Positions 17,229 through 26,330 are shown, numbered from the stretch's first letter. The stretch: 64,000 nt of DNA from Bacteroidota bacterium (GCA_018267275.1 JAFDYV010000003.1:62001-126000); one strand, 5' to 3'. Numbers and translations: made by a program. Notes: a model not told the origin generated them from the sequence alone.

Positions 17229-18426
17229 GGCTAACTGCCTTTACAATGATATCAACGATGTCTTTGGCCACTTCTTTTTTAGATTTCAAACTAAATTTCT
17301 GCTCTTCACCGGTTTTGCTGATGATGGAAATCTTGTTCGTATCATGGCCAAAACCTGCGCCCGCGTCATTCAAAGAATTCAGCACAATAAAGTCTAAGTT
17401 CTTTGTGTTAAGTTTTTTTAGCGCATTTGCTCTTTCGTTTTCGGTTTCCAGCGCAAAGCCCACCATCACTTGCCCGTTGCGCTTTTGGCTACCCAACTGC
17501 GCGGCAATATCATGCGTTTTCGTCAGTTCGATGGTCAGCTGATCACTAGTTTTCTTGATTTTTTGATCTGCCTTAGTTACTGGTTTGTAGTCAGCCACTG
17601 CTGCCGACAAGACGGTGATGTCAGTCTCTGCAAATACACCCATGCTGGCTTTACACATTTCCTCTGCAGATACCACCTTTGTTAGCTCTATGTTAGGATG
17701 CGTTGTTTGCAACTGTGTGGGCCCGGCTATCAGTCTTACCAATGCTCCTTGATTGGCTAGCTCTTCGGCAATAGCAAAACCCATTTTACCCGTGCTATGG
17801 TTACCAATAAAGCGAACTGGATCAAGCGCTTCATAAGTTGGGCCAGCAGTGACTAAAGCTTTTTTGCCACTTAGCTTCGCTCGCTCACCGAAATAACGCG
17901 ATAGTGCTTCCACTATTTCTTCAGGCTCGGCCATGCGGCCATCGCCTACCAAGCCACTCGCCAACACCCCATAATTCGATTTGATCAGTCGATTGCCAAA
18001 ACCGATAACGGTCTGAATATTTTTTTGGGTTGCCGGATGTTGCAACATGTCTAAGTCCATGGCGGGTGCAAAGAAAACAGGGCACCTTGCCGAAAAGTAA
18101 ACCGCCAACAGCAGGTTGTCGCAAACACCGCTAGCCATTTTAGCGAGGGTATTGGCACTGGCGGGTGCAATCACCAATGCATCGGCCCACAGCCCGAGTT
18201 CAACATGATTGTTCCAAAGGCCTTCGCTACCATTGGTGAATTCTGACAGCACCGGGTGTTTGGAAAGCGTAGACAAAGTGAGTGGTGTAACAAAATCTTT
18301 GGCGGCTGGCGTCATCACTACGCGTACCTCGGCACCCGCCTTTACCAACAGGCGCACCAACAGCGCAGACTTGTAGGCAGCGATGCTACCACTTACCGCG
18401 ACAATGATTTTTTTGCCTGATATCAT
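17221..18426 (-). CDS. coaBC: Bifunctional phosphopantothenoylcysteine decarboxylase / phosphopantothenate-cysteine ligase
   Basis: The 401-residue protein has the N-terminal FMN decarboxylase CoaC (KKIIVAVSGSIAAYKSALLV, APASANTLAKMASGVCDN, FFAPAMDLDM) fused to the CoaB ligase (KALVTAGPTYEALDPVRFIG, NHSTGKMGFAIAEEL). It carries out two consecutive steps of coenzyme A synthesis. I start at the ATG at 18426 (MISGKK); the 14 residues encoded upstream are not part of the family. It overlaps porD by 8 nt and follows rpoZ with 48 nt between them. Confidence 0.96.
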   Translation of the reverse strand: MISGKKIIVAVSGSIAAYKSALLVRLLVKAGAEVRVVMTPAAKDFVTPLTLSTLSKHPVLSEFTNGSEGLWNNHVELGLWADALVIAPASANTLAKMASGVCDNLLLAVYFSARCPVFFAPAMDLDMLQHPATQKNIQTVIGFGNRLIKSNYGVLASGLVGDGRMAEPEEIVEALSRYFGERAKLSGKKALVTAGPTYEALDPVRFIGNHSTGKMGFAIAEELANQGALVRLIAGPTQLQTTHPNIELTKVVSAEEMCKASMGVFAETDITVLSAAVADYKPVTKADQKIKKTSDQLTIELTKTHDIAAQLGSQKRNGQVMVGFALETENERANALKKLNTKNLDFIVLNSLNDAGAGFGHDTNKISIISKTGEEQKFSLKSKKEVAKDIVDIIVKAVSHD

Positions 18427-18474
18427 AAGGGTGAAACGCTGCGATTGCGGGATTCGTTTCCCGAACACAAAGTC

Positions 18475-18801
18475 TTAGTCAGCTTTTTCTTCTTCCGCAC
18501 CTTGTTCGCGCATGCGGTAAGTGAGCTTGCCTTCCAAAAACTCTTCCGTTGCCGTGGTGGTTGGCTTTGGCATGCGCTCATAAAACTTCGATATTTCAAT
18601 CTGCTCTCTGTTTTCAAATACCTCTTCCAGGTTGTCAACAGTAGTAGCAAAATCAGCCAATTTGCCGTTCAACTCTTCTTTCAGGTTGACAGCGATTTGG
18701 CGGGCACGCTTCGATATGATTACCACCGACTCGTACAAGTTGCCAGTGGGCGTGTAAATCTTATCGATGTCGCGTGTAACAATTGAAGGTTGTGTTGCCA
18801 T
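18475..18801 (-). CDS. rpoZ: DNA-directed RNA polymerase omega subunit
   Basis: The 108-residue protein starting MATQPSIVTRDIDKIY has the Bacteroidota RpoZ pattern: TGNLYESVVIISKRARQIAVNLKEELNGKL is the omega core (read here as ESVVIISKRARQIA), followed by a longer acidic C-terminal part. Omega helps assemble and stabilise RNA polymerase. It lies between bamD and coaBC, the usual Bacteroidota arrangement. The ATG at 18801 is preferred to one 9 nt upstream because the family begins at MATQ. Confidence 0.88.
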   Translation of the reverse strand: MATQPSIVTRDIDKIYTPTGNLYESVVIISKRARQIAVNLKEELNGKLADFATTVDNLEEVFENREQIEISKFYERMPKPTTTATEEFLEGKLTYRMREQGAEEEKAD

Positions 18802-18813
18802 AAAATTCAAGTT

Positions 18814-19620
18814 TTAAGATTTAAGATTCGTTGATGTGTTTCCTTTTAGTTTGCTCAATTTCTCAAGGCTGTCGCTGTAATACGACTCCACCTCTTTAAT
18901 AAAGTTACTTTTTGGGTAGTTATCTACCAATTCCTTGTAAAACTCAACCGTAGAAGCATACCGCTCGCGTTGCTTCGACAAAATGCTTTGCTGCGCTAGC
19001 TTGTATTGCGCCACCACTTTTAGGTAAGTGATTTCTTCCAAATATTTTGAATCAGGAAACCCTTTTTTGAAATTTTCAAACGCAATCACTGCCGCCTGGT
19101 AATATTTTAGCTTGAGGTATTGCCGTGCATTGTCAAAACCCTTCTTTTCTAGTTTTTGCTGGGTGGCTGCAATCACCTCATTGGCTTTTTCAGCAAACTT
19201 TCCGTAAGGATATTGGTTGACGTAGGTCTGCATGGCACCCATCGCTTCAATGCTGCTTTTTTGATCGAGATTTTCTGCTGGCGAAGCAACAAACAAGCTG
19301 TAGGCATACATGTAATATGCTTCTTCTGCCAGTTGGCTTCTGCCGTAATTCTCAAAGAATGTCTTAAACTGGTTAGAAGCGAGCAGGTAGGTCTTTTCGT
19401 AGAATTGGCAATAAGCCAAATAGAATTCGACCTTTTCACCTTCTGGCAAGCCACGTACAATGGGTAATATCTGTTCGAACAAAATTGCCGTGCGGTAATA
19501 GTCTTTCTTTTCATAGTAGTTGAGGCCCGCCTGATACTTCAACTTCCAGTCGTCACTTTTTTCGATTTTCCTAAACTTGCTGCACGCGCTAACCAGCAAA
19601 AAAGCAAACAAGGGAAGCAT
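18814..19620 (-). CDS. bamD: Outer membrane protein assembly factor BamD
   Basis: The 268-residue lipoprotein (signal MLPLFAFLLVSAC, lipobox VSAC) is made of TPR-like helical repeats: YQAGLNYYEKKDYYRTAILFEQ, FYLAYCQFYEKTYLLASNQF and YYMYAYSLFVASPAENLDQK are successive repeats (each quoted in part). BamD works with BamA to insert outer-membrane beta-barrels. I start at 19620, which gives a proper lipoprotein signal; the frame is open to 19761 and a slightly longer N terminus is possible. It is the first gene of the bamD-rpoZ-coaBC-porD-recN group. Confidence 0.92.
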   Translation of the reverse strand: MLPLFAFLLVSACSKFRKIEKSDDWKLKYQAGLNYYEKKDYYRTAILFEQILPIVRGLPEGEKVEFYLAYCQFYEKTYLLASNQFKTFFENYGRSQLAEEAYYMYAYSLFVASPAENLDQKSSIEAMGAMQTYVNQYPYGKFAEKANEVIAATQQKLEKKGFDNARQYLKLKYYQAAVIAFENFKKGFPDSKYLEEITYLKVVAQYKLAQQSILSKQRERYASTVEFYKELVDNYPKSNFIKEVESYYSDSLEKLSKLKGNTSTNLKS

Positions 19621-19792
19621 CCATCGAAGCTTCGTCAATTGAAAAAATGGCAATTCGCGGGAAATCAAGGTTTTAAAATGAAAATAGCCCGCAAATATAA
19701 CGCTCGAGGGGCAATAATCAATAATTGGCATGGCTGAGACTTTCGTAGCCATAAGATGCAAGGCAAAGGGAATTTAGTTGTAACCAAAATGG

Positions 19793-20497
19793 CTACTTCC
19801 TGACAATGAGCTTACGGGTGAGAATGCCGTTATTGTTGAGATAAACTGTGTAGAAGTAGATTCCCGGTACCAAATCGTCTGCTTGTATTTTTACCCGGTT
19901 ATCATCAAAAGCCAACTCATAATCGCCCATGGCTTTACCCAACACGTTGTGTACCACAATTTTAGCCTTCACGGTTTCCGTATGGAGCTTGTAGTCTATG
20001 AATGCCTGATCTTGAACTGGGTTGGGGTAAACATCGTGGATTGTGATTTCCCTCGATTGGAAAACAAAGGAGCGTCCGGGTTTCTCTTCTACCACCAAAG
20101 TGGAAGTACGCTCAACAAGCTCGCTAGGAGTGCTTTTTGGGAAAACTTCAATTCTTATGCCCGATTGAATCGCCTGCATACCGCTTTCAAATGTATAATT
20201 GAGGTCAGCAGCCGTTTCGCCCGGCTCCAGTTTCTTCGTTATCTCTTCCTGGTTCGCGTCCCAACAGGTGGCGCCCAAGCAGAAATAACCTTTTTGGGTG
20301 TTACCCCAATCTGATTTTACTACGCGTATCACGTAGAATTGGGTCTTTTCGGATATATTCTTAAGGCGGATGGGTATGCGGAGCATTTGGTTGGGCGAAA
20401 CTTGGTAGGTCTCAGCTGTTTCAGCGAGCTCGAAGCTTTGGGCGATGGAATGCCATCCTCCCATCAAAAGACCCACTAACAAGGCCAACCGCTTCAT
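19793..20497 (-). CDS. Secreted protein with T9SS type A sorting domain
   Basis: This 234-residue protein has a signal peptide (MKRLALLVGLLMGGWHSIAQ). A beta-sandwich-like part begins SFELAETAETYQVSPNQML. It holds LKNISEKTQFYVIRVVKSD and CLGATCWDANQEEITKKLEPG, with two cysteines that could form a disulfide. The C terminus is a T9SS type A domain: VYPNPVQDQAFIDYKL, LVPGIYFYTVYLNNNG and RKLIVRK. The small passenger looks like one immunoglobulin-type domain. I start at the ATG at 20497; the 30 codons upstream lack a signal. Function unknown. Confidence 0.85.
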   Translation of the reverse strand: MKRLALLVGLLMGGWHSIAQSFELAETAETYQVSPNQMLRIPIRLKNISEKTQFYVIRVVKSDWGNTQKGYFCLGATCWDANQEEITKKLEPGETAADLNYTFESGMQAIQSGIRIEVFPKSTPSELVERTSTLVVEEKPGRSFVFQSREITIHDVYPNPVQDQAFIDYKLHTETVKAKIVVHNVLGKAMGDYELAFDDNRVKIQADDLVPGIYFYTVYLNNNGILTRKLIVRK

Positions 20498-20621
20498 ATG
20501 TGTTTGAACAAGTGTTATGATTTTTTGTCTTCCACACCCATTCAAATGAAAAAGTACAAAAAGATTTGGTGTTTCGCCACAAACCAATGAAAAAATTTTG
20601 GGTTTGCAGCAATTTCGGGTA

Positions 20622-22178
20622 TTACGTTTTCGTTAAGGGTGGCTGTTTCTTTACCACATCGCGCTTGCGCGGCCTATCCTTGATGCGCCATACAAACCCC
20701 TTCAATCGCTCGTCATCTTCTTTCAACTCGTGCACGGGTATCAACTTTGCATCTGGCTTAACGTAGAAACTCACGTTGTTTACTTTTCCCTGCTTGAAGT
20801 TGATGCGCATATTACTGCAAATCATTTTATTCATGCCCATGGTGATGAGCAACTTTACAATTAAGCTGTCGGTTTTGAGTACGTCTTTCTCTTCAAGGGC
20901 ATAGTATAAACTTTCTCCGTTACCTTGTACGATGACGTGATGAATGTTGCGGCCATCAAAGTAAGAAGTCATACGCCTACCCTTTATCTGATTGAAATTC
21001 TGCATCGAATCCTGAGAGATCACAAACGAATTGTTAATCATGTAAATGCGATTGATTTTTTTGTTTTTTAGTAAAATCCGCATCGAGTCGGCAGTCATTT
21101 GGTTGCCATCTGTCCACAACACAGGGTCGCGATAGAAATATAGGGTTGAGTCTGAGTTGACGTACACCAACGAGTCGGCTGAGCCTTGCATATTGTTTTT
21201 AAAGATCTTTACATGGTGATACGCCAACAAACGCTTCTTTTTGGGATCAACACTTTCAATGGACTTAAGCGTATCAGCCGAAAGAAACAATGTGTCGCCA
21301 TCGTCATCCACTTTCGCCAGGTAGGCATTTCCATACACTTTAGAGATGCCATTTTTTTTGTCGTAGAAGGCGTCATCGCCAAAAATGGTCATGTTGTCTT
21401 CTTTAGACGTCATTGCCACATGGCCTTTGGCCCTGTAAAATTTCTTTTTGTCATCTAAAAAATTCTGGTCTCCTCGCATGCGGTAGGTGGGGGTTTCAAA
21501 CAGGCCTCGTTCCAGTTGGGAGGTTTTTGCCAACGTGTTGTATTCACCGCGCACGTAAATAGCCGTCTTGCCATCTTTGCTTTTCACAAGTGTAGAATCG
21601 CGGAAGAAGACAATCCGTGTTTTCGAACTGTACTGTAGCGTGTCCGAAGTCATGGTGTTATCTTCATTTACGCCCACTACATCCTTTTTGAACGATGCCA
21701 AGTTGGTATTCACGTCATAGTAACCCTTGGTGCTTGTAAGCGTATTGGTGGTGTCCACCAATTTCCCTCCATTGAAATAGCGCGCTTCATTTTTTACCCT
21801 GTAGTAATCCAGAAAATCGGTGTAAAGCGTAGCTAACCCTTTTTTAACAAAGACCACGTTTTTTCTCAGGCGTGCTATTTTGTTGTTGCCATCATACGCC
21901 AAACCTTTTGAAGTAATGTCTACCGAGTCACCATCAACAATGTGCACATTACCAAAAGCATTTAACTCATTTTTGTTTTTGTAAAAATGAGCCGAGTCAC
22001 AATAGATGGTGGTGGTATTCTGCTCAAACACCACATCGCCCACTAAGCGATCGTACCGCTGGCCATCTTTCATGCTGCCAAATGCAACATTCGCCTTCTT
22101 AAGATTGATTTTCTTTTGTGCGAACGCATTGGAGCATAGGGTAATCAGGCATGCAAGAGCAATAAATTTCAAAGGCAT
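20622..22178 (-). CDS. OstA-like (LptA/LptD N-terminal type) protein
   Basis: The 518-residue protein has a signal peptide (MPLKFIALACLITLCSNAFA) and many repeats of the OstA beta-jellyroll pattern: VVFEQNTTTIYCDSAHFYKN, GKLVDTTNTLTSTKGYYDV and MTSDTLQYSSKTRIVFF. This domain binds lipopolysaccharide in LptA and LptD. Bacteroidota commonly encode such a large OstA-like protein near tilS. A role in LPS transport or periplasmic bridging is inferred. The C terminus is basic (DRPRKRDVVKKQPP). It is divergent from tilS across 43 nt. The start at 22178 gives the signal peptide; the frame is open to 22268, inside tilS. Confidence 0.87.
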   Translation of the reverse strand: MPLKFIALACLITLCSNAFAQKKINLKKANVAFGSMKDGQRYDRLVGDVVFEQNTTTIYCDSAHFYKNKNELNAFGNVHIVDGDSVDITSKGLAYDGNNKIARLRKNVVFVKKGLATLYTDFLDYYRVKNEARYFNGGKLVDTTNTLTSTKGYYDVNTNLASFKKDVVGVNEDNTMTSDTLQYSSKTRIVFFRDSTLVKSKDGKTAIYVRGEYNTLAKTSQLERGLFETPTYRMRGDQNFLDDKKKFYRAKGHVAMTSKEDNMTIFGDDAFYDKKNGISKVYGNAYLAKVDDDGDTLFLSADTLKSIESVDPKKKRLLAYHHVKIFKNNMQGSADSLVYVNSDSTLYFYRDPVLWTDGNQMTADSMRILLKNKKINRIYMINNSFVISQDSMQNFNQIKGRRMTSYFDGRNIHHVIVQGNGESLYYALEEKDVLKTDSLIVKLLITMGMNKMICSNMRINFKQGKVNNVSFYVKPDAKLIPVHELKEDDERLKGFVWRIKDRPRKRDVVKKQPPLTKT

Positions 22179-22207
22179 TGGTTGCCATCGAATCAAATGA
22201 ATCAAGT

Positions 22208-22215
22208 TACCTTTG
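22208..22215 (+). promoter_or_regulatory. -7 element of tilS, predicting a leaderless mRNA
   Basis: TACCTTTG matches TAnnTTTG exactly and ends 6 nt before the tilS ATG at 22222. With the usual -7 geometry the transcript would start at or next to the A of the ATG. Confidence 0.6.
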
Positions 22216-22221
22216 TCCGTC

Positions 22222-23529
22222 ATGCAAGACGCATTTCTAAAGTTTATCGACCAAAAAAAACTGTGCAAAAGTACCGATAAAATCCTTGTGGCCGTGAGTG
22301 GCGGGTTGGATTCGATGGCGCTGTTGCGTCTTTTTCATGAGGGTGGTTTTTCTGTGGCTGTTGCCCACGCCAATTTTCAATTGCGCGGTGCCGAGTCGGA
22401 TGGAGATGAACAATTTGTAGCGCATTATTGCAAGCAACGTGGCATTCCATTTTTCGGTAATCGTTTTGATACCAACAACTATGCCAAGGCAAATGGACTT
22501 TCGGTGCAAATGGCTGCACGTGAGCTGCGTTACGCTTGGTTTGCTCAACTCATGCAATCAAAGGGTTTTGATTGTGTCGCCACGGCCCACCATGCCAACG
22601 ACAATACCGAGACGGTGCTCCTGAATTTAACCAAGGGCGCGGGCATTGATGGCCTTACCGGAATTGAACCTCGAAACGGCAAGATCATACGCCCACTTTT
22701 GTTTGCCTCGCGCGCGCAGATAGAAGAATACGCGGCACAAATTCAATTAGCTTGGCGAGAAGACGAGAGCAATGCGGGAACTGATTACGAAAGGAATAAA
22801 ATCAGACATACCGTAATAACTACCTTAAAGCAAATCAACCCGGCTCTAGAAAATACCATTGCCCGCTCAACCGAAAAGCTAAAAGGGGTTGAATATTTTG
22901 CAGAAGCTGGTCTTGCCTATTGGCGAAATGCTTACGTAAATGAGTTTCACGGGCAACTACTGATTTCGAAAAAAGGATTACAAGATATGCCAGCGGCCGC
23001 CTTGTACCACTACCTGAGAACATTCGGGTTTAACTGGGACCAATGCCATCAGATTGCAACCGCAACACACCTACAACCCGGCAAGCGATTTAGCGCCCTA
23101 GAATACGAGCTGGTAATAGACCGCGACAATCTCATTTTGTACAGCAAGTCCGACTTAAAACCTGTAGAAATAGCAGAAGTAGACAAGGTTTATCGCCAAG
23201 GCGCGCAAGAGATGCAAGTACGCCTGTTGAAAGAAGCGTTTTTGTCTACCCAAAAAACCATGGCATGCTTAGATGCAGACAAAGTACCGATGCCGCTCAC
23301 GTGGCGCAAATGGATGGAGGGAGATGTGTTTTATCCACTCGGTATGAACCAAAAAAAGAAGCTGAGTGACTTCTTTATTGACCAAAAGTTATCATTGGCC
23401 GATAAAGATTCTGTCACCGTGGTGGCGAGCAACGGACAAATTGTTTGGGTAGTAGGTTACCGGATGGATGATCGCTTCAAAATAACAGACACTACCCGTA
23501 GAACCCTGATTTTAGACTGCAAATTCTGA
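22222..23529 (+). CDS. tilS: tRNA(Ile)-lysidine synthetase
   Basis: The 435-residue protein has the PP-loop AVSGGLDSMALLRLF near residues 24-38, then VAVAHANFQLRGAESDGDEQ and the ATAHHANDNTETVLLNL motif. It also has a C-terminal TilS domain with the conserved WMEGDVFYPLGM and KKLSDFFIDQK. TilS attaches lysine to the C34 of tRNA-Ile(CAU) so that it reads AUA; it is essential. An upstream TTG frame at 22213 is rejected because the promoter -7 box overlaps it. Confidence 0.96.
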   Translation: MQDAFLKFIDQKKLCKSTDKILVAVSGGLDSMALLRLFHEGGFSVAVAHANFQLRGAESDGDEQFVAHYCKQRGIPFFGNRFDTNNYAKANGLSVQMAARELRYAWFAQLMQSKGFDCVATAHHANDNTETVLLNLTKGAGIDGLTGIEPRNGKIIRPLLFASRAQIEEYAAQIQLAWREDESNAGTDYERNKIRHTVITTLKQINPALENTIARSTEKLKGVEYFAEAGLAYWRNAYVNEFHGQLLISKKGLQDMPAAALYHYLRTFGFNWDQCHQIATATHLQPGKRFSALEYELVIDRDNLILYSKSDLKPVEIAEVDKVYRQGAQEMQVRLLKEAFLSTQKTMACLDADKVPMPLTWRKWMEGDVFYPLGMNQKKKLSDFFIDQKLSLADKDSVTVVASNGQIVWVVGYRMDDRFKITDTTRRTLILDCKF

Positions 23530-23537
23530 GCGCAGCT

Positions 23538-23573
23538 AAGAATCCGCAAAAAGCGGATAAAGAAGATTCTTCA
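23538..23573 (+). repeat. Hairpin downstream of tilS
   Basis: ATCCGC (23542-23547) and GCGGAT (23553-23558) form a 6-bp stem with an AAAAA loop, and flanking GAATC/GATTC can extend it. It lies 12 nt after the tilS stop. No T-tract follows, so it may be a weak terminator or an mRNA 3' end hairpin. Confidence 0.4.
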
Positions 23574-23603
23574 GTCGTTCCTTCCTAGAAATGGTTCGTA
23601 ACT

Positions 23604-23633
23604 TTTGGTTTTAGCTAACATCAACTACATTTG
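23604..23633 (+). promoter_or_regulatory. mdh promoter
   Basis: TTTG (23604-23607), an 18-nt spacer and TACATTTG (23626-23633) make the best -33/-7 pair in the window. The predicted start of transcription leaves a 5' leader of about 90 nt before the mdh ATG at 23728. No ORF or hairpin was recognised in the leader. Confidence 0.7.
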
Positions 23634-23727
23634 CGCGCAAATTTTGGGTTCTTTCCAATACAAAAGATGCCCAAATGATAAAGAGTTTGTTATTACCCAT
23701 TCAATAAAAATTAAACAAGAGCATCTC

Positions 23728-24660
23728 ATGAAGATTACAGTAGTTGGAGCAGGTAACGTGGGCGCAACATGTGCCGATGTTTTGGCTTACAAAGAAATCG
23801 CCAACGAAGTAGTGTTGGTAGACATTCGCGAAGGTTTTGCGGAAGGCAAAGCCCTGGACATCTGGCAAAAGGCACCCATCGATTTATATGATACGCGTAC
23901 CATTGGTTCAACCAATGACTACACAAAGACCGCCAACTCAGAAGTAGTGGTGATTACCTCGGGGCTGCCTCGCAAACCGGGCATGACCCGCGATGATTTG
24001 ATCGGGACGAACGCAGGCATCGTAAAATCAGTTACTGAAAACGTGGTGAAGCATTCGCCCAATGCGATCATTATTGTGGTATCCAACCCGCTGGATGTGA
24101 TGACGTACCAGGCGCACATCACGTCAAAATTGCCACGCACGCGTGTAATGGGTATGGCCGGTATTTTGGACACTGCACGATACAGAGCTTTTTTGGCTGA
24201 AGCATTGAACGTATCGCCAAAAGATATTCAAGCGATGTTGTTGGGTGGCCATGGCGACACCATGGTGCCGTTGCCTCGCTACACAACGGTGGGCGGCATT
24301 CCAGTTACAGAGTTGATTGCCAAAGACAAATTGAACGCTATCATTGAGCGCACCAAAGTAGGCGGTGGCGAGTTGGTGAAACTGATGGGTACTTCTGCTT
24401 GGTATGCTCCGGGCTCGGCCGCTGCACAAATGGTTGAAGCGATTGTAAAGGATCAGCGCAGGGTGTTGCCAGTGTGTATGCAGTTGGATGGCGAATACGG
24501 AATTAAAAATTGCTACTTAGGCGTTCCTGTTATCTTAGGAAAGAACGGTATCGAAAAAGTGATTGAACTGGATTTGAACAGCGAAGAAAAAGCATTGCTG
24601 GAAACCAGCCGTCAACATGTTCAAGAAGTGATGGACGTGTTGGATAAGCTAGGAAAGTAG
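23728..24660 (+). CDS. mdh: Malate dehydrogenase
   Basis: The 310-residue protein is an LDH-like malate dehydrogenase. It has the NAD fingerprint VVGAGNVGAT (4-13), the acidic NAD-ribose contact LVDIREGFAEGKALD, SGLPRKPGMTRDDLIGTNAG (catalytic-loop Arg pair), VSNPLDVMTY and the catalytic His in LGGHGDTMVPLPR. It interconverts malate and oxaloacetate in the TCA cycle. The substrate-loop RKPGMTR argues for malate rather than lactate. The ATG at 23728 matches family N termini exactly (MKITVVGAGNVG); the upstream open frame is leader. A terminator follows. Confidence 0.97.
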   Translation: MKITVVGAGNVGATCADVLAYKEIANEVVLVDIREGFAEGKALDIWQKAPIDLYDTRTIGSTNDYTKTANSEVVVITSGLPRKPGMTRDDLIGTNAGIVKSVTENVVKHSPNAIIIVVSNPLDVMTYQAHITSKLPRTRVMGMAGILDTARYRAFLAEALNVSPKDIQAMLLGGHGDTMVPLPRYTTVGGIPVTELIAKDKLNAIIERTKVGGGELVKLMGTSAWYAPGSAAAQMVEAIVKDQRRVLPVCMQLDGEYGIKNCYLGVPVILGKNGIEKVIELDLNSEEKALLETSRQHVQEVMDVLDKLGK

Positions 24661-24696
24661 ATTTCAGATTTAGAATTTAATATTTCAAATTTTAAA

Positions 24697-24721
24697 GTGC
24701 CTGCGAAAGCGGGCATTTTTT
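24697..24721 (+). terminator. Terminator of mdh
   Basis: TGCCTGC (24698-24704) pairs with GCGGGCA (24709-24715, one G-U) across a GAAA tetraloop and is followed by TTTTTT. It is 37 nt past the mdh stop. Confidence 0.9.
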
Positions 24722-24821
24722 GTGGCACAACTTCGCGGCTAGACTGGCTTTTTTTAATGTCACGTAAAAAAACGGACTTCTATTTCTTTTTGTAACTTCG
24801 AATAGTCAAACACCTAACCTT

Positions 24822-25385
24822 GTGAAAAAGCTTCTTTTCATAGCTTTGGTAGCTATGCCGTTAATTTCGTCAAGTCAAACCTACCGAAAAATTTTTCTTG
24901 CCTTCGATTTGGGTGTGCCTTTGGGGAAAAACAGTGGTATTGGCTCTATTTCCATTGAGCCCAGTTACCGGATCAATGATAAAATGAGTGCAGGTTTTAG
25001 GATAGAACACAATGGATTGGTCTCCATGACTGGTGGGAGTAATCCATTTGTAGCATCTCTTGGAGTAAGTTATCAATATTATCTTCCCGTTAAGTACCGA
25101 GTTTTTGTTGGCGGTGGGTTAGCCGTTTTCAATCCCAGCAATAATTTTTTAGTTGGCAATACTGATACTATGAATGAGAGAAACCGCTTGGGTTTCTTTC
25201 CAAGAGTTGGAGTGGATTTTGGGCATCTCCGTTTGATGGCGGAATACAATTTCGTTGGGTCGATGACTGATTATGTAACAGCTTACAAAGGTGCAGGCGC
25301 ACCGACAGGTCAATTTGAATCCATAAACAAGAGTTACCTTAACTTAAAAATTGGATTTTTTATTGGAGGCGGCAGGAAGAAATAG
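24822..25385 (+). CDS. Outer-membrane beta-barrel protein
   Basis: The 187-residue protein starts at a GTG. It has a signal peptide (MKKLLFIALVAMPLISSSQ) and short amphipathic strands (IFLAFDLGVPLG, SAGFRIEHNGL, FFPRVGVDFGHLRLMAEYNF), ending NLKIGFFIGGGRKK. The aromatic-rich strands fit an 8-stranded outer-membrane barrel. An upstream TAACTTCG (about 24793-24800) resembles a -7 box. The gene is monocistronic and convergent with the methyltransferase gene, 2 nt apart. Function unknown. Confidence 0.75.
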   Translation: MKKLLFIALVAMPLISSSQTYRKIFLAFDLGVPLGKNSGIGSISIEPSYRINDKMSAGFRIEHNGLVSMTGGSNPFVASLGVSYQYYLPVKYRVFVGGGLAVFNPSNNFLVGNTDTMNERNRLGFFPRVGVDFGHLRLMAEYNFVGSMTDYVTAYKGAGAPTGQFESINKSYLNLKIGFFIGGGRKK

Positions 25386-25387
25386 AT

Positions 25388-26155
25388 TTACTTTTTCCCC
25401 ACATACAAAACTTCTTTGCGCTCTACGCCAAAATACATTGCCTTTTCTTCCGTGAGGTCGCTCGCGAATGTACTCGGTTCTGCCAGAAGCCCGGCTTGTT
25501 TTATTCTTTTGGAATAGTCTTTTCCAAACTTGCGCACGTGGTCATCTTGACCAAAGGCTTTTTCGCGGGCACGCGGGTCGGTGATGGAGTTATCTTCAAA
25601 TGTAACTTCTGGAATGGGATGAAAAAAAGGCACTTGTAAAATGGCCCAGCCACCGGGCTTAAGCACGCGCCTGATTTCACTCATGGCTCTAATGTCGTCT
25701 TGCACATGCTCGAGCACGTGGTTACACAATACGGCATCAAAATGATTTTCACCAAACGGAATTTGATGGATGTCCATCTTTACTTTGGCCAATGGTGATT
25801 CAATATCGGCTGTGATGTAGCCCTCGCCATGCTGCTTCTCAAACGGTTTCATAAAACACGGCTCGGGTGCGATATGTAGCACGCGCAGTTTCGATTGAAA
25901 GAAATTAGTTTTGTCTCTAAGGTACAACCAAATCAAGCGATGACGCTCTAAGCTCAAGCAATTGGAGCAAAGTGCATTGGGGCGAGGGTTGATTCGGCCA
26001 TACGGCAAAAACGAACGGTATTGATGATTGCAGATGGGGCACTCGACATTCTTGCCCGCATAGAAAATACCCAATACTTTTAAACCTACTCCACTCAACC
26101 GTTGCAAATACTTCCGCGGCACAAAGCGGATTACCCACGCGATAATTTTTTTCAT
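25388..26155 (-). CDS. SAM-dependent methyltransferase with an N-terminal zinc-ribbon-like segment
   Basis: The 255-residue protein has CPICNHQY and CSNCLSLERHR in the first third, four cysteines spaced like a zinc ribbon. A class I methyltransferase domain follows: VLHIAPEPCF (motif I region, degenerate), YITADIESPLAKVKMDIHQI and FDAVLCNHVLEHVQDDIRAM, then EIRRVLKPGGWAILQVPF (post motif I to III). The methyl acceptor is unknown. I start at the ATG at 26155 (MKKIIAWVIRF): a perfect -7 box lies 5 nt before it, inside the longer open frame to 26221. Confidence 0.83.
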   Translation of the reverse strand: MKKIIAWVIRFVPRKYLQRLSGVGLKVLGIFYAGKNVECPICNHQYRSFLPYGRINPRPNALCSNCLSLERHRLIWLYLRDKTNFFQSKLRVLHIAPEPCFMKPFEKQHGEGYITADIESPLAKVKMDIHQIPFGENHFDAVLCNHVLEHVQDDIRAMSEIRRVLKPGGWAILQVPFFHPIPEVTFEDNSITDPRAREKAFGQDDHVRKFGKDYSKRIKQAGLLAEPSTFASDLTEEKAMYFGVERKEVLYVGKK

Positions 26156-26160
26156 TGGGG

Positions 26161-26168
26161 CAAAGATA
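26161..26168 (-). promoter_or_regulatory. -7 element of the methyltransferase gene, leaderless geometry
   Basis: On the minus strand TATCTTTG ends 5 nt before the ATG at 26155. It is an exact TAnnTTTG match, with no good -33 box seen. Confidence 0.55.
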
Positions 26169-26229
26169 ATGTTTAAAGAAAGTAACCGGTGCGGCAAGCG
26201 ACTTGTTTGGTTTGACACCAAAAAATCCC

Positions 26230-26260
26230 CTTGAAAATCGCGGAAATACGGCTATTTTTG
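26230..26260 (+). promoter_or_regulatory. Promoter of the pdhC operon
   Basis: CTTG (26230-26233), a 19-nt spacer and TATTTTTG (26253-26260) precede pdhC, leaving a leader of about 65 nt. Confidence 0.65.
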
Positions 26261-26330
26261 AAGTCCATTAAGCTCAAAGTCAAACTGGTGGCCGCACCAT
26301 CAGAAATCATTAATAGAAACCTATAAGAAT

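Noticed and set aside
23605..23727. 41-codon extension of mdh
   Set aside because: The promoter -7 box lies inside it, and MDH proteins begin at the later Met.
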